From positions 1 through 6,571 of the forward strand of contig JAGWST010000050.1 of the NCBI GenBank assembly GCA_028869325.1: a DNA stretch of 6,571 bases, in the 5' to 3' direction. This document shows, piece after piece, positions 1-5,317 of this stretch. The notes below the pieces were generated by a model. The model had not been told where the DNA came from and searched no databases. It saw nothing but the letters and a program-made list of their open reading frames with translations. Origin of the DNA: a bacterium (GTDB lineage: Bacteria; Vulcanimicrobiota; Vulcanimicrobiia; Vulcanimicrobiales; SCRA01). Within the stretch, counting starts at the first letter, position 1. Every line of letters begins with the position of its first letter. The position numbers and the translations under genes are program-made.

Positions 1-356
1 GCCCCCAGGTCGCCTCCGTGGGCCTGACGGAGGCGCAGGCGCGCGAGCGCGGTTACACCATACGGATCGCAGTCCTGCCCGTAGGCGAGGCCGTGCCGCG
101 CGCCATCGTCAACGGCACCGCGGGTATCATCAAGCTCGTGGCCGACGCGCAAAGCGGCCGGCTCCTCGGCGTGCATGCCGTAGCCGATGCCGCTGGCGAG
201 CTCATCGGGGCGGCGACGCTCGCGCTCAAGTTTCACCTGACCGTGACGAACCTGCTCGAGACGTTCTTCCCCTACCTGACGATGGTGGAAGGCATCAAGC
301 TCGCCGCGCAAACCTTCGAGCGAGATGTCGCCGAGCTCTCGTGCTGCGCGAGCTGA
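1..356 (+). CDS. merA: Mercury(II) reductase MerA, C-terminal fragment (5' end outside window)
   Basis: The first 356 bases read in one frame (first full codon at 3) as about 117 residues of the C-terminal dimerisation domain of a flavin disulfide reductase. Recognisable blocks are PQVASVGLTEAQA near the start, the segment around FFPYLTMVEGIKLAAQTF, and the tail AELSCCAS before TGA at 354-356. The Cys-Cys pair close to the C-terminus is the MerA hallmark: in known MerA it takes Hg(II) from the cell's thiols and hands it to the active-site cysteines of the partner subunit, where NADPH and FAD reduce it to Hg(0). The tyrosine of PYLTMVEG is also conserved near that Hg path. This tail separates it from lipoamide dehydrogenase, glutathione reductase and the related Sth enzymes. 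The N-terminal part, including the redox-active Cys motif, lies upstream of the window, so completeness cannot be judged. The enzyme is cytoplasmic. Confidence 0.93.
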   Translation, partial: PQVASVGLTEAQARERGYTIRIAVLPVGEAVPRAIVNGTAGIIKLVADAQSGRLLGVHAVADAAGELIGAATLALKFHLTVTNLLETFFPYLTMVEGIKLAAQTFERDVAELSCCAS

Positions 357-366
357 GCGGTTGGTT

Positions 367-394
367 CGCGGGACGATGGGGCCCCAGTGTCGCG
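367..394 (+). terminator. Imperfect hairpin just after merA
   Basis: Starting 11 bases past the merA stop, CGCG at 367-370 can pair with CGCG at 391-394. Inner pairs are AC with GT, and TGG with CCA around a GGCC loop. There is a GG bulge, one mismatch and one G-U pair. No run of T follows, so it is at best a weak or Rho-assisted end signal for the mer transcript. Confidence 0.25.
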
Positions 395-422
395 GATGAG
401 CGTTCTTACCGATGTGCGCACC

Positions 423-551
423 TCAGTCGCCGCGCGCCGCCCGTACGTAGCGGACCGTCGTACCTGGATTGAGATCGAGCGCAGCGGCAAGTAGAGGGGA
501 CGGCACCTCGGAAGCGAGCTGCAGCGTTGCCGCCCTCGAAATATGCTGTAA
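423..551 (-). pseudogene. Possible remnant of a site-specific integrase C-terminus
   Basis: Read on the minus strand from 551 to the TGA at 425-423, this frame gives 42 residues. They include SEVPSPLLAAALDLNPGTTV followed by RYVRAARGD and a stop. From memory, this pattern (LA.ELP..VLA..LGL...TAVRWVRAAGGDW) resembles the helix-turn-helix tail seen near the C-terminus of many actinobacterial and Chloroflexota tyrosine recombinases. An in-frame TAG at 560-558 lies just upstream, and no catalytic domain follows in any frame, so if the match is real this is only a degraded end. It sits between merA and the redox cluster, where mobile-element debris would be plausible. The match is short and made by eye; chance similarity in GC-rich DNA is possible. 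Confidence 0.35.
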
Positions 552-607
552 GGTTCGCTAAGCACACTTAACGGCATCGGCGGACGATCTTGACCGATTG
601 GGTCTAG

Positions 608-627
608 GCGCTGCCCCAACGCAGCGC
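608..627 (-). terminator. Seven-base-pair hairpin downstream of the TlpA-like gene
   Basis: GCGCTGC (608-614) and GCAGCGC (621-627) form a perfect 7-bp stem with a 6-base loop, 32 bases beyond the stop of the minus-strand TlpA-like gene. It lacks a downstream T tract on either strand, so it may protect a 3' end or act as a weak terminator rather than a classic intrinsic one. Confidence 0.3.
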
Positions 628-659
628 GGCGCGGCAACCCTAGCGCGCGTTATCCTTCG

Positions 660-1247
660 CTACCTGCGCAGCACCGTCGTGATTGCCGCCGTGATCTCGC
701 GAGGCTGCAGCGCACCCAAATGCACGATGCGGACGACACCCCGCCGATCCAGGAAGGTCGACGTTGGGATATCGCTGATTCCCCAGATCGAGGTCGCCTG
801 ACCGTGATCCAAGACGACGGGAAACTGGATATTGTAGCGCTCGACAAAGGCATGAACGGGACCCGGAGACTCACTCATGTCGATGCCTATGACGCGCAAA
901 CCGGCGCGAGCATACAGGTGGCTCGCACGCACGATTCGTGGCATCTCTTCCTGGCAGGGATGGCACCACGACGCAAAGAGGTTGAGCCAGACGGCGTAGC
1001 CGCGGTAGGACGCCAACGTCAGCTCCTTGCCGCCCAGGGTTGGCGCCCGAAAGCCCGGCATCGGATGTCCCGGTGCGATGATCCCACGCTGAAAGGCAAC
1101 GCTATGCGGTACGCCGGCGGCCGCTGCAGCGGCACGCGCCGATGCGACGAGAGCTGTTTGTGCGAGCAAGCCGCGGACGAAATGCGCGCGATTCACCAAC
1201 CCCGACTGCGACCCGACCCCCGATCGATCCTTCGTGCTGATCTCCAC
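660..1247 (-). CDS. Exported TlpA/ResA-like thiol:disulfide oxidoreductase (WCHPC)
   Basis: From the GTG at 1247 this encodes 195 residues. Residues about 25-45 are a hydrophobic, alanine-rich export signal or anchor (GLLAQTALVASARAAAAAAG). A thioredoxin-fold redoxin domain follows, with WCHPC at residues 94-98 (redox cysteines 95 and 98) and a cis-proline in DIPTST (Pro161). TlpA and ResA proteins act outside the membrane, typically reducing apocytochrome c or the copper-loading thiols of oxidases, and are recharged by CcdA or DsbD; a CcdA-like gene lies 1 kb away. I chose this start because GGAG lies five bases upstream (1256-1253). GTG at 1196 is an alternative giving 178 residues. The longer form has a Tat-like patch, NRAHFVR, with only one of the two arginines, so the export route is uncertain. 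The open frame continues back to 1559, but that part is arginine-rich and overlaps the divergent gene, so it is not coding. The gene is transcribed divergently from the selenoprotein operon. Confidence 0.87.
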   Translation of the reverse strand: MEISTKDRSGVGSQSGLVNRAHFVRGLLAQTALVASARAAAAAAGVPHSVAFQRGIIAPGHPMPGFRAPTLGGKELTLASYRGYAVWLNLFASWCHPCQEEMPRIVRASHLYARAGLRVIGIDMSESPGPVHAFVERYNIQFPVVLDHGQATSIWGISDIPTSTFLDRRGVVRIVHLGALQPREITAAITTVLRR

Positions 1248-1260
1248 ACGATCTCCACAC
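1239..1260. repeat. Tandem 11-bp duplication over the TlpA-like gene start
   Basis: GATCTCCACAC occurs twice back to back (1239-1249 and 1250-1260). On the minus strand each copy reads GTGTGGAGATC, so each carries a GGAG ribosome-binding core and a GTG. One copy supplies the Shine-Dalgarno and the next supplies the GTG start at 1247. A slippage-prone unit here could alter translation initiation (inference). Confidence 0.75.
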
Positions 1261-1345
1261 CGATGCCCTAGAGTGTTCGGGTCGAGCCGAGGCGCTCGTC
1301 TAGTTTCGAGTTGCCACTCGTATCCCGGGAAGGGGCGAGGACGGC
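1248..1345. promoter_or_regulatory. Divergent intergenic region between tlpA-like gene and selenoprotein operon
   Basis: These 98 bases must hold the promoters for two divergent transcripts. No convincing -35/-10 pair is visible, as expected in a high-GC genome. There is a cluster of CGAG/CTCG motifs between 1282 and 1320, including the inverted repeat CGAGT-TGCC-ACTCG (1307-1320) and CTCG-N8-CGAG (1295-1310), which could be an operator. No MerR-type mer operator was recognised. A ribosome-binding site, GAGG at 1337-1340, sits five bases before the GTG at 1346. Confidence 0.4.
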
Positions 1346-1945
1346 GTGAGGAAGGGTATCTTGTCAAGGCCCGAAGGTCGAAATCGTCCAACTCCGATCG
1401 TGCTGGCGGCAGGGCTCGCCGTGATTGCCCTGCTGATCTGGGCATTCGTGGCGCAACGCGGCGCTTCTTCCCGCGCGGCAAGCGGTCTGGCGATCGGTGC
1501 TCCGGCGCCGCAGATCGCCTTGCCGGCCACCCGCGGCGGCACCTTCTCCTTGGCCGCATTCAAGGGCTCAAAGGTCGTCGTGTACTTCTACGAAGGCTCT
1601 GGGTGAGGGGCTTGCCAACAGCAGCTGGTTCAGCTGCAGCAAAGCCTCCCCCAGATTCAGACTCTCGGCGCCAAAGTGGTCGCGGCCAGTGTCGATCCCA
1701 TAGCGATGTCCCGGTCGCTCGCGACGCAGATGCATCTGGGATTTCCGATTTTCGAAGATACCAACCACGAGCTTGGCTCTGCCTTCGGGATTTTTCGGCT
1801 CCCATCGGGGATGGACATGGGTCCGGTCGATAGCCACTCGATCTTCGTCCTGGGTGCTGATGGGCGCGTACGCTGGAAGGAGCTCGCTCCGACGACGATG
1901 CACGTTCCGGTGAGCGACGTGCTCGCCGCGCTGAAGAGCGCGTAG
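1346..1945 (+). CDS. Membrane-anchored peroxiredoxin/thioredoxin-fold selenoprotein (UGA-encoded Sec, UxxC)
   Basis: The gene starts at GTG 1346 (GAGG at 1337-1340, five-base spacing) and stops at TAG 1943-1945: 199 residues if TGA 1604-1606 is read as selenocysteine 87. Residues about 18-36 form one membrane segment (VLAAGLAVIALLIWAFVAQ), placing the rest outside the cytoplasm. The domain begins at GLAIGAPAPQIALPATRGG, runs through KVVVYFYEGSG, then U87-G-A-C90, QQQLVQLQQS, ASVDP, FPIFEDTNHELGSAFGI, SIFVLGADGRVRW, and ends ALKSA. This is the AhpC/TSA-redoxin layout, and the TGA lies exactly where homologues carry the first Cys of CxxC (for example YFQEG..CQPC in related redoxins, from memory). 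Both halves are in one frame and neither is a complete domain alone. A SECIS-like hairpin follows the TGA. Likely role: selenol-based reductase of peroxides or disulfides outside the cell membrane. The glutaredoxin-like gene follows 14 bases on, or 2 if TTG is used. The alternatives are a nonsense mutation or a TGC-to-TGA sequencing error. Confidence 0.87.
1604..1606 (+). other. In-frame UGA, predicted selenocysteine codon
   Basis: The codon order is TCT GGG TGA GGG GCT TGC, giving S-G-U-G-A-C. The protein similarity continues without a break after the TGA to the real stop at 1943, 112 codons further on. A Cys-to-Sec swap at the N-terminal position of CxxC is the commonest pattern in bacterial thioredoxin-fold selenoproteins. 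Confidence 0.85.
1607..1648 (+). promoter_or_regulatory. Bacterial SECIS-like hairpin
   Basis: The element starts directly after the UGA. The lower stem is GGGGCTT (1607-1613) with AAGCCTC (1642-1648): seven pairs, one of them G-U. A 7-by-4 internal loop follows. The upper stem is GCAGCTG (1621-1627) with CAGCTGC (1631-1637), seven perfect Watson-Crick pairs, closed by the three-base loop GTT (1628-1630). The loop begins 21 bases after the UGA, with G as its first base and GU in the loop. This fits the known bacterial SECIS rules (UGA-to-loop distance about 16-37, G within the first two loop bases), which recruit SelB carrying Sec-tRNA. The structure was drawn by eye and not folded by software. 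Confidence 0.78.
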
Positions 1946-1959
1946 CTTTGCCGGATACG

Positions 1960-2205
1960 ATGCATGTAACGCTGATAACGGCCGTGGATTGCCACCTGTG
2001 CGAGGAACTGAAGAACGCTCTCAAGCGCCTTGCCCGGGAACGCCCGATCGATGTCGAAGAGGTCGCGTGGAGCGATGACGCGGGCCGGCAACTGGTCAAC
2101 CACGATGGCGTGCCGTTCCCGCCTGCCCTCTACGTCAACGGCGTGTTTCGTGGGTATGGGCGCTTCTCCGAGCGACGCCTGCGTCACGTGCTCTCTCAGC
2201 TATGA
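1960..2205 (+). CDS. Glutaredoxin-like small thioredoxin-fold protein (CHLC)
   Basis: From ATG 1960 this gives 81 residues, the size of a minimal glutaredoxin. It opens MHVTLITAVDCHLCEELKNA with the redox motif C11-H-L-C14 at the end of the first strand, followed by helix ALKRLARER, a strand IDVEEVAW, then GVPFPPALYVNGVFRGYGRF. In that segment V-P-F-P-P supplies the cis-proline and GYGRF stands near the position of the glutaredoxin glycine pair. No signal peptide or membrane segment is present, so it should be cytoplasmic. A TTG at 1948, five bases after the previous stop, would add four residues; ATG was preferred because it starts directly at the first beta strand. The stop TGA overlaps the ATG of the next gene (ATGA, 2202-2205), a sign of translational coupling. 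A likely role is passing electrons to the coupled CcdA-like membrane protein (inference). Confidence 0.82.
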   Translation: MHVTLITAVDCHLCEELKNALKRLARERPIDVEEVAWSDDAGRQLVNHDGVPFPPALYVNGVFRGYGRFSERRLRHVLSQL

Positions 2206-3200
2206 ACGGCATGGCGGCGCTCGTCTATTCGAGCTCGCTCGCCGCGGCGTTTCTGGGCGGCGTGCTGGCGCTGTTTGCTCCCTGCTGCGTCGTCTCGCTG
2301 CTACCGACGTTCGCGGGCGCTGCGCTACGGGAGGGAAAATTACGTCTCCCCGTGACGACGGCGGTCTTCGCGGCGGGAGTCGCCGCCGTGCTGCTGCCCG
2401 TCGTGCTCGGAATCGGCGCGCTCGGCCAGCTGTTCGGAGCCTACCATCGTCTCGTGTATCTGATCGTCGGCGGTGTGCTCGCCGTCCTCGGCGTGGCGGC
2501 ACTCTCGGGTCGTAGCATCAGCCTCCCCATGCCGTCGCTGCGAGTGCGAACGCAGCAAGGTGGGATCAGCGGCACCTTTCTGCTCGGGATGGTCTCAGGG
2601 ATCGTCAGCGCGTGCTGCGCTCCGGTGTTGGCCGGCGTCGTGGCGATGTCGGCCCTCGGGGCCTCGACGGTAGGGGCCCTTGGTTTGGGCTTGACGTACG
2701 TCTTTGGGATGGTCTTTCCACTATTCTTGGCCGCGCTCTTCTGGGAGCGCCTGGGTTCGCGCTTTCAAAGGCCGTTCACCGCGCGCCGCATCAGGCTCGG
2801 AGGCAACCAGGTCCTCTGGACGGACTTCAGTGCGGGCGTGATCTTTCTCATCATGGCGGCCTTGGCGCTCTACATCGCCGCGACGGGTCAGAGCACGCTC
2901 ACGCCGGATTTTCTGACCGCCTGGACGCGTTGGGCCACCGGCATCGCCGGCGGTGTGGCTGTTGCGCTGCAACGCGTGCCGACGGCGTGGCAGGCTCTCG
3001 CGCTGGTGACTCTGGCCTTTGCTATCGGTGCCCCGGTGTACGCCGCCTGGAAACGACATCCGACAGGTGAGCCGCAGGTTCCCAATGATGTGCCGATGGC
3101 TGACGTGACTTGTTGCACGGCAGGACCGCTTCGGTCCGGTACTTCAGCGCGTCAAGATGGCGAACACGAGGAATGCGGCGTTACGGAGACGGAAGGGTGA
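2202..3200 (+). CDS. CcdA/DsbD-type transmembrane thiol:disulfide carrier with paired Cys-Cys motifs
   Basis: The 332 residues hold about six to seven hydrophobic segments (roughly 8-38, 50-74, 83-101, 122-152, 158-180, 209-227, 264-283). CcdA proteins move reducing power across the membrane through one cysteine in helix 1 and one in helix 4. Here these positions read APC28-C29VVSLLP and SAC138-C139APVLAG, so each Cys is doubled. The proline after the first pair, usual in CcdA (SPCVLPL), is replaced by Val-Val. The protein is longer than typical CcdA of about 220-250 residues. It ends in a polar tail (about 284-332) with Cys304-Cys305 and Cys325, possibly metal- or thiol-active. Translation is coupled to the glutaredoxin-like gene by the ATGA overlap, and no Shine-Dalgarno precedes it; ATG 2211 is an alternative start. 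Likely clients are the Sec-redoxin and TlpA-like proteins. The vicinal Cys in membrane helices also recall MerT, so a part in metal handling cannot be excluded. Confidence 0.85.
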   Translation: MNGMAALVYSSSLAAAFLGGVLALFAPCCVVSLLPTFAGAALREGKLRLPVTTAVFAAGVAAVLLPVVLGIGALGQLFGAYHRLVYLIVGGVLAVLGVAALSGRSISLPMPSLRVRTQQGGISGTFLLGMVSGIVSACCAPVLAGVVAMSALGASTVGALGLGLTYVFGMVFPLFLAALFWERLGSRFQRPFTARRIRLGGNQVLWTDFSAGVIFLIMAALALYIAATGQSTLTPDFLTAWTRWATGIAGGVAVALQRVPTAWQALALVTLAFAIGAPVYAAWKRHPTGEPQVPNDVPMADVTCCTAGPLRSGTSARQDGEHEECGVTETEG

Positions 3201-3230
3201 CCTCGCGGGGTTTCGGTCCGGGCAGGGACG

Positions 3231-5279
3231 TTGACTCGGTGCTCACCACCAGCTAGCTTTCTGCCGGATGCGACCTGGTGGCGGCAGGCGGTATTTGCTG
3301 GCCTGTTGCTTGCCAATGCTCTTCTTCGGCCTAGCGGAGCTGACGCGCACGCCTTCGCCGTCGAGACCTATCCGCAGGCCGGGCAGCGGCTCACCGCTAC
3401 CCCACATGTTCTCTGGCTGCAATTCTCCGAAGCCGTCGTGCCCGACGCAACGAGAGCCTGGATGACAGGTGCTGCTGGAGAAGCGGTCCACCTCGGGGAC
3501 GCGACCTTCGGACGCCATGATACGCAACTGCGCGTCGGCCTGCCGCTCCTCGATGCCGGCGTCTATCACGTCGAGTGGCGGGCCGTCTCGGCTGACGACG
3601 GGCATGAATCCGCCGGTGTGTATGCATTTGCCGTCGGCCAAACCGGCACGCTCCCCGCTTACCCTCGTCAATCTCTCGCCGCGATCTCGTGGCCGGAAAG
3701 CCTGCTCTCCTGGCTCCTCTTCCTTTGTCTTGCACTATCTACCGGAGGGCTGGTGGCTGTGCGGCTGTTTGCGTCTTCGGCCGGGCGGAGCGCTGACGAT
3801 CAGCAGCCTGCTCGCTGGACGTATGCGTTGCTCTTGGTGACGATCGGGACGCTGATCGGTCAGTTCGCGCTCTTCGCTCACTCCGTAGGGGGCGCCGTGC
3901 GGAGCCACGCATCGCTCGTGGGGTGGCTTGCGGCAGCCCGTGTGCCGGCAGGGATCCTCGAACTCGGTGCGATCCTACTGGTCGGCATTGCGATCCTGAC
4001 GCCGGCCATCGTTCGTTTGCCGCTGCTGGCGCTCGGGACTTTGATGGTGGCGACCATCTTGCTCGCGTTGCGCACGCATCCGGCGGCGACGCCGTTTTGG
4101 TGGGGGAAGCCGGTCATCGCCATCCACGTCGTGGTGGCTTTACTATGGACCGGAGCCCTGTTGGCCCTTTTGCTGACCGCAGCGCGTCAGCGAGAGGCAG
4201 CCCTTGATCCCAGCTGGCTTCGCGGGGTTCGCCGCTACTCCCGGCTGGCACTGTGGAGCGCCCTGGCCGTCATCGTCAGCGGAGGGCTCGCCGCGGTTCT
4301 CGAGATTGCGCGGCCCGTTGAGCTCGTCAGCACCGAGTATGGTCGCATCCTTCTCTTAAAGCTGTCGCTCGTCGCGATTGCTCTCGTTGCCGCGACGCTT
4401 GGTCGCCGAGGCTTGGCCGGCATTGCGCCATTGACATCGTCGGAGCGTGGACGCCGCCTCAGCGTGCCGATGCGCACCGAGGCGGCCGCCCTCGTCCTTG
4501 TGCTCGGCGTGGCCGCCGTCCTGGCTGCCGCTCCTCCGCCGCCTCCCGCGGCACCCGGCGGATCAGCGGTCGAAGAAGCCGACCTCGAGGTTCAGCCACC
4601 ACCGATTTCCGGATCAGCGCTGCATCTTGCCGGAAGGGCGGGCTGGTACGAAGTGTTCCTTACGGCGGGCGCCGATCGGCTGACCATTCAGGCTGATGGA
4701 CCACGGACGGGCTCTCCGGAACGCGTGCATCTCATGCCGCTCCTCGCCGAGCACGACACGGTGTCCGTTTGGGTGCCGGGCGCGCAGGCGCGTCCGACCG
4801 CGCTGTCGATGCAGCCCTGCGGCACCGGATGCTTCAGTGCTCCTGTGCACTGGCCAAGAGGCACTACCCGTGTCGACGTTCGCATCACTGGAATGAAGTG
4901 GGCCGGCGGCGGGCTCGCCTTCGACGTGTTATGGCCTCCACCGCCGAACGACCCACGAACGCTTCGTGCCATGGTCGACGCAATGCGTCACCAGCGCCGG
5001 ATCATCGTTGACGAGCGTGTCTCCAGTGGACCCGGAGCCAGCGCCGCGCACGTGTTCCGGCTCACCGGAGCCCAACTGATGGAGGACGAGCCGTACGGAG
5101 AGTACACGCCGAACGTGCGTGCCGTGTCCTCAGGCATCGAGGGCTCGCAGCTTCTCGTCTACTTGCCGGCTTCGCAGATTTGGGCCCACCTCTGGGTCGA
5201 TAGGCGCCAGCGGCTCCTGCGTCAGGTGATCGTTACTCGAAGCAACGTCGTCACGGACATCATCGTGTATCCCGAATGA
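3231..5279 (+). CDS. CopC-CopD fusion copper protein with extra C-terminal extracytoplasmic domain
   Basis: The 682 residues start at TTG 3231, the only usable start after the upstream stop at 3198; AGGGA at 3224-3228 is closer than usual. A signal peptide ends about Ala39, leaving mature His40 first. The CopC domain spans 40-137: ETYPQAG, LQFSEAV, and SADDGHESAGVYAFAVG with Asp123 and His125. An N-terminal His plus this D-x-H pair is the Cu(II) site of CopC. Residues about 157-434 hold eight membrane segments of the CopD type, including HVVVALLWTGAL (His299) and LLLKLSL. A Pro-rich hinge (435-441) leads to about 240 extra residues. These first look like a beta-rich domain with C530GTGC534, then a C-terminal piece (about 575-682) ending LWVDRRQRLLRQVIVTR, which hints at a LolA/MucB-like half-barrel (weak inference). 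The role is probably copper binding and import or supply to extracytoplasmic enzymes. It lies 30 bases after the CcdA-like gene and is likely in the same operon. Confidence 0.87.
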   Translation: MTRCSPPASFLPDATWWRQAVFAGLLLANALLRPSGADAHAFAVETYPQAGQRLTATPHVLWLQFSEAVVPDATRAWMTGAAGEAVHLGDATFGRHDTQLRVGLPLLDAGVYHVEWRAVSADDGHESAGVYAFAVGQTGTLPAYPRQSLAAISWPESLLSWLLFLCLALSTGGLVAVRLFASSAGRSADDQQPARWTYALLLVTIGTLIGQFALFAHSVGGAVRSHASLVGWLAAARVPAGILELGAILLVGIAILTPAIVRLPLLALGTLMVATILLALRTHPAATPFWWGKPVIAIHVVVALLWTGALLALLLTAARQREAALDPSWLRGVRRYSRLALWSALAVIVSGGLAAVLEIARPVELVSTEYGRILLLKLSLVAIALVAATLGRRGLAGIAPLTSSERGRRLSVPMRTEAAALVLVLGVAAVLAAAPPPPPAAPGGSAVEEADLEVQPPPISGSALHLAGRAGWYEVFLTAGADRLTIQADGPRTGSPERVHLMPLLAEHDTVSVWVPGAQARPTALSMQPCGTGCFSAPVHWPRGTTRVDVRITGMKWAGGGLAFDVLWPPPPNDPRTLRAMVDAMRHQRRIIVDERVSSGPGASAAHVFRLTGAQLMEDEPYGEYTPNVRAVSSGIEGSQLLVYLPASQIWAHLWVDRRQRLLRQVIVTRSNVVTDIIVYPE

Positions 5280-5284
5280 ATACG

Positions 5285-5307
5285 CTATAAAACCACGGCC
5301 AACCGTG
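5285..5307 (-). terminator. Probable Rho-independent terminator of the ccsA/tlpA minus-strand transcript
   Basis: Read on the minus strand, CACGG-TTGG-CCGTG (5307-5294) forms a 5-bp GC-rich stem with a 4-base loop, followed by GTTTTAT (5293-5287). It begins 11 bases after the stop of the CcsA-like gene. The stem is short, but the T tract and position fit. On the plus strand no T run follows, so it would not stop the copCD transcript in the same way. Confidence 0.5.
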
Positions 5308-5317
5308 ATCGACTGAG

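Larger units (their letters stand above)
357..659. other. Gene-free stretch between merA and the TlpA-like gene
   Basis: About 300 bases separate two genes whose 3' ends face each other. No intact coding region with sensible composition is visible on either strand, and the open frames across it look like low-complexity Arg/Ser shadows. It does hold a short minus-strand remnant resembling an integrase C-terminus (423-551) and two hairpins (367-394 and 608-627), listed separately. No tRNA cloverleaf, CRISPR repeat or insertion-sequence end was seen. The position, next to the last gene of a mer locus and containing degraded mobile-element sequence, suggests a junction between separately acquired blocks (inference). 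Confidence 0.6.

Noticed and set aside
1248..1345. MerR-type or other classical metal-responsive operator in the divergent region
   Set aside because: No long dyad with the GTAC-type mer operator core and 19-bp promoter spacing was found; only short CGAG/CTCG repeats are present.
660..1559. Full 299-residue version of the minus-strand TlpA-like protein
   Set aside because: The first 104 residues are Arg/Pro-rich, lack any fold motif and lie opposite the 5' end of the well-supported redoxin gene. A good GGAG-GTG start exists at 1247, just before the export signal.
1346..1606. Reading TGA 1604-1606 as an ordinary stop, with a second gene starting at 1676
   Set aside because: The first product would end inside the active-site loop, and the second would lack the resolving Cys (codon 1622-area is upstream of 1676 but after the TGA at 1616-1618) and the first half of the fold. 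Frame, motif position and hairpin all favour one protein with Sec.
1234..1833. Long plus-strand open frame of 199 codons overlapping the redoxin gene
   Set aside because: It is an Arg/Gly/Ser-rich shadow in another frame with no recognisable motif, and it begins inside the oppositely oriented TlpA-like gene.
1560..2187. Several minus-strand open frames opposite the redoxin and glutaredoxin-like genes
   Set aside because: Composition is that of antisense GC-rich DNA (many Arg, Ser, Pro), with no domain motifs or ribosome-binding sites; the plus strand holds clear protein families.
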